The notes under the pieces are model-generated. The model worked only from the letters and a program-made list of their open reading frames with translations, ran no database searches and had not been told where the DNA came from. This document shows, in pieces, positions 21,711 through 30,050 of a stretch of DNA of 64,000 nt (position 1 is its first letter; each line of letters starts with the position of its first letter). The position numbers and the translations under genes were made by a program. The DNA is taken from contig CALUYZ010000003.1 in assembly GCA_944325175.1 (NCBI GenBank), forward strand, positions 1 to 64,000, given 5' to 3'. This DNA comes from Candidatus Gastranaerophilales bacterium (GTDB lineage Bacteria; Cyanobacteriota; Vampirovibrionia; Gastranaerophilales; Gastranaerophilaceae).

Positions 21711-24125
21711 ATGAAAAATTTTTTAAAAAAGGCATTTAGCTTAATTGCCGTTTTGCTTTTTTCAACTCCCGTATTTGCAAGCGAAGCTTCGCTTGTAGTT
21801 CCCGATTTTAAAACAGACCCCTTTAATTACCACCTTTTGTTGGTTGGTATCGGTGTTGCTGTTATCGGGGCAATTTTCGGGTTAATTGAATTTGCAAGAG
21901 TTAAAAAAATTCCTGTTCACCCTGTAATGGAACAAGTGGGAACAACAATTTTTGAAACTTGCAAAACATACCTTGTTCAACAGGGCAAATTTTTAATCGT
22001 ATTAGAAATTTTAATTGCGCTTTGTATTGCTTATTACTTTGGTGTTTTAGAAAAAATGGGCATAAAAAGCGTTTTATTAATTCTTTTATGGTCTGTTATA
22101 GGCATTTTGGGTTCATATCTTGTTGCTTGGTTTGGTATCAGAATGAATACATTAGCAAACGCAAGAACCTCATTTTTAGCCCTAAAATCAAAACCCTTAA
22201 ATTGCTTGAATGTGCCATTGAAAGCAGGCATGAGCATTGGGGTTTTGCTTGTTTCGGTTGAATTAATTTTAATGCTTGTAATTTTATTGTTTGTGCCAGG
22301 AAACCTTGCAGGCGCTTGCTTTATCGGTTTTGCAATCGGTGAAAGCTTAGGCGCATCAGCTCTTAGGGTTGCAGGCGGCATTTTTACAAAAATTGCAGAT
22401 ATTGGTTCTGATTTGATGAAAATTCAGTTCGGAATTAAAGAAGATGACCCAAGAAACCCTGGAGTTATTGCAGATTGTACAGGCGATAACGCAGGCGATT
22501 CAATCGGCCCATCGGCAGATGGCTTTGAAACTTATGGTGTAACGGGCGTTGCGCTTGTAAGCTTCATTTTATTGGGTGTTTTTAAAGAATATCAAATTCA
22601 GCTTTTAGCTTGGATTTTCACAATGAGATTTTTGATGATTGCAACTTCTGTTGTTGCATATTGGTTTAATAAAATCATCACTCATTTTTACGCTAAAAAA
22701 TGCGAAAGTGAAAATAAAAGGTTTGATTTTGAAGTTCCACTTACAAACCTTGTTTGGTTAACATCCATTTTATCAATCATTATGACTTTTTCAGTTAGTA
22801 AATGGTTATTAGGCGGCATAGAAAATAATTTATGGTTCATTTTATCTTTAATTATTTCATGTGGTACATTAGGTGCTGCTTTAATTCCTGAAATGACCAA
22901 AATTTTCACAAGCCCAAAAGCAAAGCACACAAAAGAAGTTGTAACCGCTTCTCGTGAAGGCGGCGCATCATTAACCATTTTATCAGGTATTGTATCAGGT
23001 AATTTTTCAGGTTTTTGGATTGGCGCAATCATTGTTTTATTAATGGGCCTTGCTTATTTTGCAAGTCTTTATATAGATAATATTATGATTTATCCTTCTG
23101 TTTTTGCGTTTGGTCTTGTTGCTTTTGGCTTCTTAGGAATGGGACCTGTTACAATCGCAGTTGACAGCTATGGCCCTGTAACAGATAATGCTCAATCAGT
23201 TTATGAATTATCATTAATTGAAGAAGTTCCTAATATCGGAGAAGAAATTGAAAAAAATTACGGTTTTAAACCCGATTTCAATAATGCTAAAAAATACTTA
23301 GAAGAAAATGACGGTGCAGGTAACACCTTTAAAGCAACAAGTAAGCCTGTTTTAATAGGAACGGCTGTTGTTGGTGCAACAACTATGATTTTCTCTTTAA
23401 TTCTTGTAATTAAAGAAACCTTAAATATCACACCTGAAAGCATTTTAAACCTTTTAAATCCATACACTTTAATTGGTTTTATAACAGGCGGTGCCGTTAT
23501 TTATTGGTTCAGTGGCGCTTCAATGCAAGCTGTTACAACGGGTGCTTACAGTGCGGTTGAATTTATTAAAAAGAACATTAAACTTGGCGAAGCTGATGAT
23601 AAAAAAGCAAACCTTGAAAATTCAAAAGAAGTTGTTAAAATATGCACACAATATGCTCAAAAAGGCATGTTTAACATATTTGTAGCACTCTTTGCTTTTG
23701 CTCTTGCACTTGCATTTTTATCATCTCCAACAACATCAAGCAATGCGCCTGTTTCATTCTTTGTAAGCTATTTAATTGCTATAGCTGTTTTTGGTTTGTT
23801 TCAGGCTGTATTTATGGCAAACGCAGGCGGCTGCTGGGATAATGCCAAAAAAATTGTTGAAGTTGACCTTGAAGAAAAAGGGACGCCTCTCCACGATGCA
23901 ACTGTTGTGGGCGATACCGTTGGCGACCCCTTCAAAGATACATCATCTGTTGCAATGAACCCTATAATTAAATTCACAACCTTGTTTGGGCTTCTTGCAA
24001 TGGAAATTGCAATCAGCAGCGAATTTATGAAATATTCAAAAATTGCCGGCGCAGTATTTTTGCTTATTGCAATAGTCTTTGTTTTAAGGTCATTCTATGC
24101 AATGAGAATTCCAAAAAGAGGATAA
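21711..24125 (+). CDS. hppA: Membrane-bound ion-pumping pyrophosphatase
   Basis: 804 residues, about 16 transmembrane helices. It couples PPi hydrolysis to H+ or Na+ export. Signature sequences: EDDPRNPGVIADCTGDNAGD (~247-266), GGCWDNAKKIVE and GTPLHDATVVGDTVGDPFKD near the C-terminus, which bind Mg-PPi. In the potassium-site motif GNTFKATSK the residue usually Ala in K+-dependent enzymes appears to be Lys, suggesting a K+-independent type. The N-terminus starts with a cleavable-looking signal (LFSTPVFA-SEAS) and the sequence is divergent from plant-type enzymes. Monocistronic with its own terminator. Confidence 0.92.
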   Translation: MKNFLKKAFSLIAVLLFSTPVFASEASLVVPDFKTDPFNYHLLLVGIGVAVIGAIFGLIEFARVKKIPVHPVMEQVGTTIFETCKTYLVQQGKFLIVLEILIALCIAYYFGVLEKMGIKSVLLILLWSVIGILGSYLVAWFGIRMNTLANARTSFLALKSKPLNCLNVPLKAGMSIGVLLVSVELILMLVILLFVPGNLAGACFIGFAIGESLGASALRVAGGIFTKIADIGSDLMKIQFGIKEDDPRNPGVIADCTGDNAGDSIGPSADGFETYGVTGVALVSFILLGVFKEYQIQLLAWIFTMRFLMIATSVVAYWFNKIITHFYAKKCESENKRFDFEVPLTNLVWLTSILSIIMTFSVSKWLLGGIENNLWFILSLIISCGTLGAALIPEMTKIFTSPKAKHTKEVVTASREGGASLTILSGIVSGNFSGFWIGAIIVLLMGLAYFASLYIDNIMIYPSVFAFGLVAFGFLGMGPVTIAVDSYGPVTDNAQSVYELSLIEEVPNIGEEIEKNYGFKPDFNNAKKYLEENDGAGNTFKATSKPVLIGTAVVGATTMIFSLILVIKETLNITPESILNLLNPYTLIGFITGGAVIYWFSGASMQAVTTGAYSAVEFIKKNIKLGEADDKKANLENSKEVVKICTQYAQKGMFNIFVALFAFALALAFLSSPTTSSNAPVSFFVSYLIAIAVFGLFQAVFMANAGGCWDNAKKIVEVDLEEKGTPLHDATVVGDTVGDPFKDTSSVAMNPIIKFTTLFGLLAMEIAISSEFMKYSKIAGAVFLLIAIVFVLRSFYAMRIPKRG

Positions 24126-24140
24126 AAAATAAACCATATA

Positions 24141-24176
24141 AAAAAGACCGAAAGCTAAATGTTTTCGGTCTTTTTA
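24141..24176 (+). terminator. Intrinsic terminator of the pyrophosphatase gene
   Basis: AAAAAGACCGAAA and TTTTCGGTCTTTTT pair across an 8-nt loop and run into a T tract; it also precedes the tRNA end on the other strand. Confidence 0.85.
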
Positions 24177-24180
24177 TTTT

Positions 24181-24251
24181 CTCCGGGAGATGGATTCGAA
24201 CCACCGTAAGCAGATCCAGAGTCTGCTGTCCTGCCGCTAGACGATCCCGGA
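24181..24251 (-). tRNA. tRNA-Gln (anticodon CUG)
   Basis: On the minus strand the acceptor arms TCCGGGA and TCCCGGA pair, the D-arm reads GTCTAGCGGCAGGAC, the anticodon stem GCAGA/TCTGC encloses loop CTCTGGA (anticodon CUG), and the T-arm has GGTTCGAATCC. The 3' CCA is not encoded. Folded by eye. Confidence 0.93.
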
Positions 24252-24295
24252 ACGTTATGCCTTGATTTTATAATAAATTTTGCTAATGTGCAAAT

Positions 24296-25498
24296 TTATT
24301 TTTCTTCTTCTTTTTTCTTTTTTATGCCGACAGAAAGCGCGCCATAGCCAAATTTTTGCTCAATTTTATCCCAAGCGCTTGATAGCTTCTTTTTCTTTTT
24401 ATCGGCTTCTGATTCAAATAAAATTAATTGAATATCTTCCTTATCCGTTAATTTTGAAACGGTAACTCCTGATGAGCGGTAGATTACCCCTTCTTTATAC
24501 AAAAATTCAAAAAGTCTGTGCATTGTTTCGTAAAGTTCAAATTCGCTGTCTTTTGGGGTATCAAAAACAAATTTTTCACTATCCACTCTAAAATCTTTTG
24601 TTCGAAGCATTACAGATAAAACGCCCGCTCTTAAATTGTGGTTTCTTAGTTTAATGCAAACCCTATGAAGATGCCCGTTTAATTCGTTTATTATATAAGC
24701 TTTATCTGTTGTAAATTCACTAAATGATGAACTTTTTGAAATGCTTTTTGGGGCAACATAATAATCAATAACAGGATATGCTTTTATCCCGATAAGTTCC
24801 ATTTTTAATTCTTGCCCCTTTTTTCCTAAATTTCTTTGAATAAAGGAATCATCAAGCTTTACAAACATTTTAGCATTTATTATGTTATGCTTTCTAAAAA
24901 ATTTATGAAGATTGGAGCCTATTCCCCAAACCTCTTGAATGGGAGTATTTTCTAAAATTTTATCTAAATTATTTTTGTTTATTTCATACACCCCTAAAGT
25001 TTCTGTTTGAATATTTTTTCTTATTTGATTTTTTGCAATTTCACTTGCAATTTTAGATAAAGTTTTTGTTTTTGAAACGCCAACAGAAACATCAATTCCT
25101 ATTTCTTCTTTAATTTCTTTTCTTATTTGAACTGCAAGCTCAACGGGCGTTTTTTTATGGCAATTTAGGCAGCCTTTAATATCTAAAAAGGCTTCATCTA
25201 TTGAATATTGTTCAACAGACGGGGTGAAATCGTATAATTTTTTCATTATTCTTTTTGAAATTTCAGAATATTTTTTAAGGTCGCCAGATAAATAAATTAC
25301 ATTTTTAAACTTCTTTTTTGCCATAAAATAGGGTATTCCCATAGGAACTCCTAAATTTTTTGCAGCGTTAGACCTTGCAACAACGCAGCCGTCATTATTG
25401 CTTAAAACACAAATTGCCTTTCCTTTTAAAGACGGGTTAAAAAGTTCTTCGCAAGAGGCAAAAAAATTGTTGCAATCTATAAGTAAAATGTTTTCCAT
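24296..25498 (-). CDS. umuC: Y-family translesion DNA polymerase V subunit UmuC
   Basis: 400 residues. Catalytic acidic motifs are LLIDCNNFFASCEELF at the N-terminus and SIDEAFLDIKG near 95. NNDGCVVARSNAAK is the UmuC-specific finger segment, and the thumb/little-finger domains follow. It copies past damaged bases with low fidelity when activated by processed UmuD. The start codon lies directly after the umuD stop, and the two follow ruvC in one unit. A consensus LexA box was not found upstream. Confidence 0.95.
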   Translation of the reverse strand: MENILLIDCNNFFASCEELFNPSLKGKAICVLSNNDGCVVARSNAAKNLGVPMGIPYFMAKKKFKNVIYLSGDLKKYSEISKRIMKKLYDFTPSVEQYSIDEAFLDIKGCLNCHKKTPVELAVQIRKEIKEEIGIDVSVGVSKTKTLSKIASEIAKNQIRKNIQTETLGVYEINKNNLDKILENTPIQEVWGIGSNLHKFFRKHNIINAKMFVKLDDSFIQRNLGKKGQELKMELIGIKAYPVIDYYVAPKSISKSSSFSEFTTDKAYIINELNGHLHRVCIKLRNHNLRAGVLSVMLRTKDFRVDSEKFVFDTPKDSEFELYETMHRLFEFLYKEGVIYRSSGVTVSKLTDKEDIQLILFESEADKKKKKLSSAWDKIEQKFGYGALSVGIKKKKEEEK

Positions 25499-25915
25499 TT
25501 ATATTTTTCTTGTAATGCCTATAACTTTGCCAAAAATTTCAAGCTTAAATTTTGGTTTTATGTTTTTATACATTGGGCTTGCCCCTTCCAGCCAAATATT
25601 TCCGCCTTTTTCTTTGTAAATTTTAATTGTATATGCGCCATCAACGTTTGCAACAACAATATCATTATTTTTAATATCTGTTGTTTTTTTAACAATGGCA
25701 AGGTCGTCTTCATAAATGCCAAAATCTACCATAGAATCGCCCGAAACTCTGAATATAAAGGTTGAAGGGCTTTGAATTTCAAAAATTCTATCCAGTGAAA
25801 CTCTTTTTTCAATGTCATCATTTGCAACGTTTTGAAACCCTGCCCTTATATTTGTTCTAAATAAGGGGGCGCCAAATTTAAACCTTTTTATATTTTTTAG
25901 CTTAATTTTTCTCAT
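25499..25915 (-). CDS. umuD: UmuD-like S24 self-cleaving peptidase
   Basis: 138 residues, the usual UmuD length. The predicted autocleavage site is Ala-Gly in NIRAGFQN (~24-25). Catalytic Ser is in RVSGDSMVDFGI (~60) and the general-base Lys in GAYTIKIYK (~97). RecA-stimulated cleavage gives UmuD' which joins UmuC as DNA polymerase V. There is no DNA-binding domain, so it is UmuD rather than LexA. Adjacent umuC supports the call. Confidence 0.93.
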   Translation of the reverse strand: MRKIKLKNIKRFKFGAPLFRTNIRAGFQNVANDDIEKRVSLDRIFEIQSPSTFIFRVSGDSMVDFGIYEDDLAIVKKTTDIKNNDIVVANVDGAYTIKIYKEKGGNIWLEGASPMYKNIKPKFKLEIFGKVIGITRKI

Positions 25916-25947
25916 AATTTTATTTTCTCATCTATATATAAGAAAAA

Positions 25948-26397
25948 TCAAATGTTTTGCTTGTTTAACTTTATATAATTATAAATAATTCCAATAATAA
26001 GTCCCAGAACCGCATTTGTTAGAACGTAAACTATTGCAATCATGATAAAAAATAAAATAGAGAGAAATAAATTGAGGTATTGAATACCATAATCATAATA
26101 ACTTTTAAAAATAAGGTGAATTAAAAAAACCAAAGGAACAAAAACAATGCAATACGAAAGGCAGATAAAAAAGCCTGAAAGTGAACCTAAAATTGCGAAA
26201 GTTTTGTTTTCATCAGAATTAAAATTATCAAGCTTTATAAGTAAAATTATTGGTGTAATTGCCCCTAAAAAGGGAAGGAAAAATAAAGAAATAATCGGCA
26301 TTAAAAAAGGAATTAAAGAAATTATAGCGCAAGATGCGCCTAAAATTGCAGAATAAATTGCTAAACTTTTTAAATATTTAAAGCTTATAATTTCCAT
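25948..26397 (-). CDS. Small polytopic membrane protein of the ruvC-umuDC unit
   Basis: 149 residues, four predicted transmembrane helices (~13-35, 40-58, 68-92, 110-140). It starts 2 bp after the ruvC stop and ends 32 bp before umuD. It resembles the many small DUF4190/DUF4870-like membrane proteins but no firm family is assigned. Its placement inside a DNA-repair operon is unexplained. Confidence 0.7.
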   Translation of the reverse strand: MEIISFKYLKSLAIYSAILGASCAIISLIPFLMPIISLFFLPFLGAITPIILLIKLDNFNSDENKTFAILGSLSGFFICLSYCIVFVPLVFLIHLIFKSYYDYGIQYLNLFLSILFFIMIAIVYVLTNAVLGLIIGIIYNYIKLNKQNI

Positions 26398-26399
26398 TT

Positions 26400-26882
26400 T
26401 TAACCTCTCTTTGCTTCAAGGTTTCTGGCATGGCATATTGCAATGGCTATGGAATCAATAGTGTCATCCAGTTTTGTGTTTTTGTTTAGTTCAACAAACC
26501 TTTTTACCATATCTCTTACTTCTTCTTTTGTGGCTCTTCCATGACCTGTTATAACTTGTTTTACAACTAATGGCGTGTATTCCCCCATAGAAACGTTCAT
26601 TTCATTTAATGCAGCTAAAATAACTCCTCTTGCTTCAGCTACAGGAATTATTGTTTTTTGGTTTTTGAAAAAGAAAAGTTCTTCAATAGCGGCGCAATCA
26701 GGTTCATACATTTTACAAATGCTTATAATGTCATGAAAAATTTCAGACAGCCTGTTTTGTATCCCTTGTTCTTTTTCTGTTCTTATGCTGCCTGAGGCTA
26801 TTATATTGTAATTTTCACCCTCAACATCCAAAATTGAATAGCCAGTAATTTGAATACCGGGGTCGATTCCTAAAATTCTCAT
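26400..26882 (-). CDS. ruvC: Holliday junction resolvase RuvC
   Basis: 160 residues starting MRILGIDPGIQITGY. The acidic catalytic set is visible: Asp in GIDPG, Glu in AAIEELFFF, and the C-terminal pair in LDDTIDSIAIAICHA. It resolves four-way junctions with RuvAB, which are not in the window. An upstream in-frame TTG is possible but the conserved start is at 26882. It is the first gene of the unit that runs through umuDC. Confidence 0.96.
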   Translation of the reverse strand: MRILGIDPGIQITGYSILDVEGENYNIIASGSIRTEKEQGIQNRLSEIFHDIISICKMYEPDCAAIEELFFFKNQKTIIPVAEARGVILAALNEMNVSMGEYTPLVVKQVITGHGRATKEEVRDMVKRFVELNKNTKLDDTIDSIAIAICHARNLEAKRG

Positions 26883-27287
26883 ACTTAATATTTTAATATC
26901 CAAATTTTAAAATACAAAATTTCTTAATAAATAAAAATGCGGTCTTGAAATTTCAAAAACCGCATAAGTCAAGAAAGGAATGGTTAGACTATTAACGTTT
27001 TGAATTATTACACAAAAAAAATAGTTGTGCAAATTATTTAATAAATGTTTACGTTATTAAATAATAATGTATATTAAACAAAATGTAGGGTATTTTAAAT
27101 TTTGAATAAATGTAGTATGATTTATTTGTGATAATTTTCAAAGTGCGTTTGTCACAAGGTTGAAAATATCAGTAAACGGATATAGTATATTAAATTTGCG
27201 CTTTTTGTGCTTCCTATATTTGTGCAACTTTTAGTTTGCGAAGGTGCATTGGTGCAATTTTTAAAAATTGTATAAGGATTTAAAATT
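26883..27287. other. 405-bp divergent intergenic region between ruvC and RNase E/G
   Basis: No gene is supported here. At 26938-26964 an imperfect palindrome beginning TGCGGTCTTGAAA is followed on the minus strand by TTTTTATTTATT, resembling a leftward terminator with no annotated gene feeding it. The remainder, upstream of the RNase gene, would form a long 5' leader if the promoter lies near 27090-27130; long leaders controlling RNase E level are known in other bacteria. Confidence 0.4.
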
Positions 27288-29123
27288 ATGTCAAAAAAAA
27301 TTGTAATTTCAGAAAGAGATAGCATTGCTGCCGTTATGGAAAACGGCAAAGTTTCCGAATTTTTTATTACAAAAGGCGATGTATTATTAGGAGATGTCTA
27401 TTTATCTATTGTAGATAATGTTTTACCAAGTATTGAAGCTGCATTTGTAAATGTTGGCATGAAAGATAAAATGGGCTTTATTCACACGGATGACATAAAA
27501 GGAAAAGGTACGCTGACAGAAAAAGTTCAGCCAAAACAAAAATTAATTGTCCAAGTTGTAAAAGAACCGACAGGGCATAAGGGTCCAAGGGTTACAACTT
27601 CTTTAAGCTTGCCCGGCAGATTTCTTGTTTTGTTACCTGATGAAACAGGTATTAACGTTTCAAGAAAAATTGTTTCAAATAAAGAAAGAGCAAGGCTAAA
27701 ATCTATTGTAAGCCTTCTAAAACCTGTTGGTGTGGGTGTTATTGTAAGAACCGAAGCTGAAGGGCAATCTGATCAAGAAATTCAGGAAGATATGGAAATG
27801 CTTCTTGAAAAATGGAATTCTATTGTAACTGCAGCAGATACATCTAACCCCCCTTGCCTTTTATATCGTGACCAAGACCTTTTATATAAAGTTATAAGAG
27901 AAGCATGCACCGAAGACACTGATGAAATTGTTGTAGATACATCTTTTGCGCTTCATAGAACCACTCAGCTTTTACAGCATTGGAATATGAAAGTTAAAGT
28001 TTCAATGCACAAAGGTTCTGACCCTTTGCTTGTTGCAGAAGGAGTTCATAAAGAAATTATGAATGCGCTTCAAACAAAAGTTAACCTTCCTTTGGGCGGA
28101 TACCTCTTCATTCAGCAAACAGAAGCTCTTACTGTTATAGATGTTAACTCCGGCAAATTTACAAGTTCAGGCTCTCAAGCAGAAACTATTTTAAAAACAA
28201 ACCTTCAAGCCGCAGATGAAATTGCAAGGCAATTAAAATTAAGAAACATTGGCGGCATGGTTGTAGTAGATTTTATTGATATGGCAACAAGGGAAGACAA
28301 ATTAAAACTTCTTGAATATTTTGAACTTGCGCTTGAATCTGATAAAGCAAAACCGCAAATAGGGCAATTATCTGACCTTGGGCTTGTTGAATTAACAAGG
28401 CACAGACAAGGCCAAAGCATTTCTGAAATTTTTACGACAAAATGTGATAAATGCCAAGGACAAGGTTTTGTTATTGAAGATTTGAAGTTTATGTCAAGCT
28501 TGCAAACAGGCGAACAAAGGGCAAAAATTAACAAAATTAAAGGTCCTTTCCAAAGCCAAAATAATAACCAAAATAACAACAATGGCGGCAATTTCCAAAA
28601 AAATAAAAATAATAAATTTAATAAAAACGACAGAAACAATTTCAAAAATAATAAATTCCAAAATGAAAACAAAGATTCAAACATGAAAAAAGAACAAGGC
28701 GAACTATCCCCTGAGGTTCAAGAAGTTATGAATCAAATTTTATCTGAAACCATAAACGAAAATATTGAAGAAAAACAGGTTCAAAATCTTGACATTCAGG
28801 TTGAAAATACTAATGATACCCCTGTTCAAGAAGAGAACACACAAGCTGATATTAAAGCTGATGAAGTTAAAGTTGAAGAAAAAGAAAAGCCTCAAAAAAG
28901 AGTTTCAAGAAAAACTAAAAAAGCCGTAAAAAAAGAACAAAAACAAGAGGCTCAAACAGAAGCTGATTCAGATGCAAAAAAATCTGATATAATTGAAGAT
29001 AAGCCGCAGGCTGATACAAACAACGAAGCAGAAACAGAAACCAAAGAAGCTTCAAAACCAAAAAGAAAAAGAACACCGAGAAAAACTTCAAGAAAGGCTG
29101 TTGATGTTGAAGTTAGCGAATAA
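27288..29123 (+). CDS. rne: Ribonuclease E/G family endoribonuclease
   Basis: 611 residues. The N-terminal S1 domain (~30-110) leads to the RNase E/G catalytic core with metal-binding Asp residues in TVIDVNSGKF and GMVVVDFIDMAT, and a Zn-link motif CDKCQGQG at ~385. The tail (~420-611) is disordered: first Asn/Lys-rich, then Glu-rich, ending in a basic KPKRKRTPRKTSRK cluster. A basic tail also ends cyanobacterial RNase E, where it binds PNPase. It initiates mRNA decay and rRNA processing. The start follows AAGGA. Confidence 0.92.
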   Translation: MSKKIVISERDSIAAVMENGKVSEFFITKGDVLLGDVYLSIVDNVLPSIEAAFVNVGMKDKMGFIHTDDIKGKGTLTEKVQPKQKLIVQVVKEPTGHKGPRVTTSLSLPGRFLVLLPDETGINVSRKIVSNKERARLKSIVSLLKPVGVGVIVRTEAEGQSDQEIQEDMEMLLEKWNSIVTAADTSNPPCLLYRDQDLLYKVIREACTEDTDEIVVDTSFALHRTTQLLQHWNMKVKVSMHKGSDPLLVAEGVHKEIMNALQTKVNLPLGGYLFIQQTEALTVIDVNSGKFTSSGSQAETILKTNLQAADEIARQLKLRNIGGMVVVDFIDMATREDKLKLLEYFELALESDKAKPQIGQLSDLGLVELTRHRQGQSISEIFTTKCDKCQGQGFVIEDLKFMSSLQTGEQRAKINKIKGPFQSQNNNQNNNNGGNFQKNKNNKFNKNDRNNFKNNKFQNENKDSNMKKEQGELSPEVQEVMNQILSETINENIEEKQVQNLDIQVENTNDTPVQEENTQADIKADEVKVEEKEKPQKRVSRKTKKAVKKEQKQEAQTEADSDAKKSDIIEDKPQADTNNEAETETKEASKPKRKRTPRKTSRKAVDVEVSE

Positions 29124-29586
29124 AATTTTGTTAATTTTGCTATTGTTTTTTACACCTCTTTTTATAGGTGTAAACTATAGTAGCGCTGTTTATTCTCTTG
29201 ATAATGCAACAGAAATTCAAAATAGTGATATTGATCTTACTATAGATGAGGCTCTTCAAAATTCAACAAAAGAAGTCAAAACTCCAAAAGTTGAAGATGT
29301 TAAGGTTATGACTCCAAATGCAAATGAAGAAGTTAAAGAAGATGTTCTAAATGATACCAACGATAATCTTAAATTTACCTTGAAAAAGTTTGCATTTGCA
29401 ATGCTTGGGGTTGTGATTTCTTCTCTTGTTATATTTTTCATTTTAACCATAATGAATAAAATATATTATTCCAACAGTCTTAAATTTCAAAGAAATGAAG
29501 ATGATAAAAATTTTATAAGAGATGAAATAATAATTCCTCAAGGCGAAAACGATGCACTAAAAATATTTTTTGAAAAAACCAGATAA
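29104..29586 (+). CDS. Hypothetical secreted, membrane-anchored protein
   Basis: 161 residues from ATG 29104, overlapping the end of the RNase gene by 20 bp. A signal-like hydrophobic N-terminus (~5-24), a Lys/Glu/Asn-rich spacer, then a transmembrane helix (~97-117, LGVVISSLVIFFIL) and a charged tail. No family is recognised. Overlap suggests co-translation with RNase E/G. Confidence 0.65.
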   Translation: MLKLANKILLILLLFFTPLFIGVNYSSAVYSLDNATEIQNSDIDLTIDEALQNSTKEVKTPKVEDVKVMTPNANEEVKEDVLNDTNDNLKFTLKKFAFAMLGVVISSLVIFFILTIMNKIYYSNSLKFQRNEDDKNFIRDEIIIPQGENDALKIFFEKTR

Positions 29587-29587
29587 A

Positions 29588-29616
29588 ATAAAAGCCCTTA
29601 AATTAAAGGGCTTTAA
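29588..29616 (+). terminator. Intrinsic terminator of the RNase E/G unit
   Basis: AAAGCCCTTAA and TTAAAGGGCTTT form a short stem directly after the stop codon; the T tract is weak. Confidence 0.6.
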
Positions 29617-29703
29617 TAGTCTTTAAGTATGCGTTTTTTCGGGCATTTTTCTTAAAAACAGTGTTGTTTTTGTGTTAAGAAAGGAGATTAACAAATGGAA
29701 ATT

Positions 29704-29955
29704 TTAGCCTGTGAATAAACTTATATCGGGTTGAATGTTGTTTTTCAAAAGTTCTTTTATAACTTTTGGCATTTGACAGACAAATGAATATTTTTTTCTG
29801 TCAATCGAACATAATGTGCAGTCACAGTTTATGCTGTAACATTCAAATGCTTGTTGTGTCCAGTTTTGAATTAAAGAATTTGATATTGAACCGTTTGTTT
29901 GCGGAACAAAAACATCCGCTCTTTTTAAAGAGCATTTAGAACAATCTTTTTCCAT
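29704..29955 (-). CDS. Small cysteine-rich hypothetical protein
   Basis: 83 residues. Seven Cys occur, including CSKC near the start and CDCTLC at ~45-50, suggesting a small metal (zinc or Fe-S) site. GAGGTG lies ~10 nt before ATG 29955. Its neighbours are the RNase unit and the first prepilin array; no functional link is visible and no family is recognised. Confidence 0.6.
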   Translation of the reverse strand: MEKDCSKCSLKRADVFVPQTNGSISNSLIQNWTQQAFECYSINCDCTLCSIDRKKYSFVCQMPKVIKELLKNNIQPDISLFTG

Positions 29956-30050
29956 ATACTATACACCTCAACAATAACAGTTTAGACTATCTAAATATAT
30001 TTTTTCATCCATCAAAAGGTGTATTTTGCTTGAGTTTTTGTATCGCATAT

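Noticed and set aside
24296-25498. Polymerase gene considered as a DGR reverse transcriptase
   Set aside because: Its motifs (SIDEAF, NNDGCVVARS) are Y-family UmuC; there is no YxDD reverse-transcriptase box. It is also far from the arrays.
26904-27287. Riboswitch or ribosomal-protein leader upstream of RNase E/G
   Set aside because: No known riboswitch core could be recognised; only a hairpin and AT-rich sequence.
28205-28684. Minus-strand 159-codon frame inside the RNase E/G gene
   Set aside because: Antisense to the RNase coding region, including its Asn/Lys-rich tail; Leu/Phe-rich composition is an artefact of the opposite strand.
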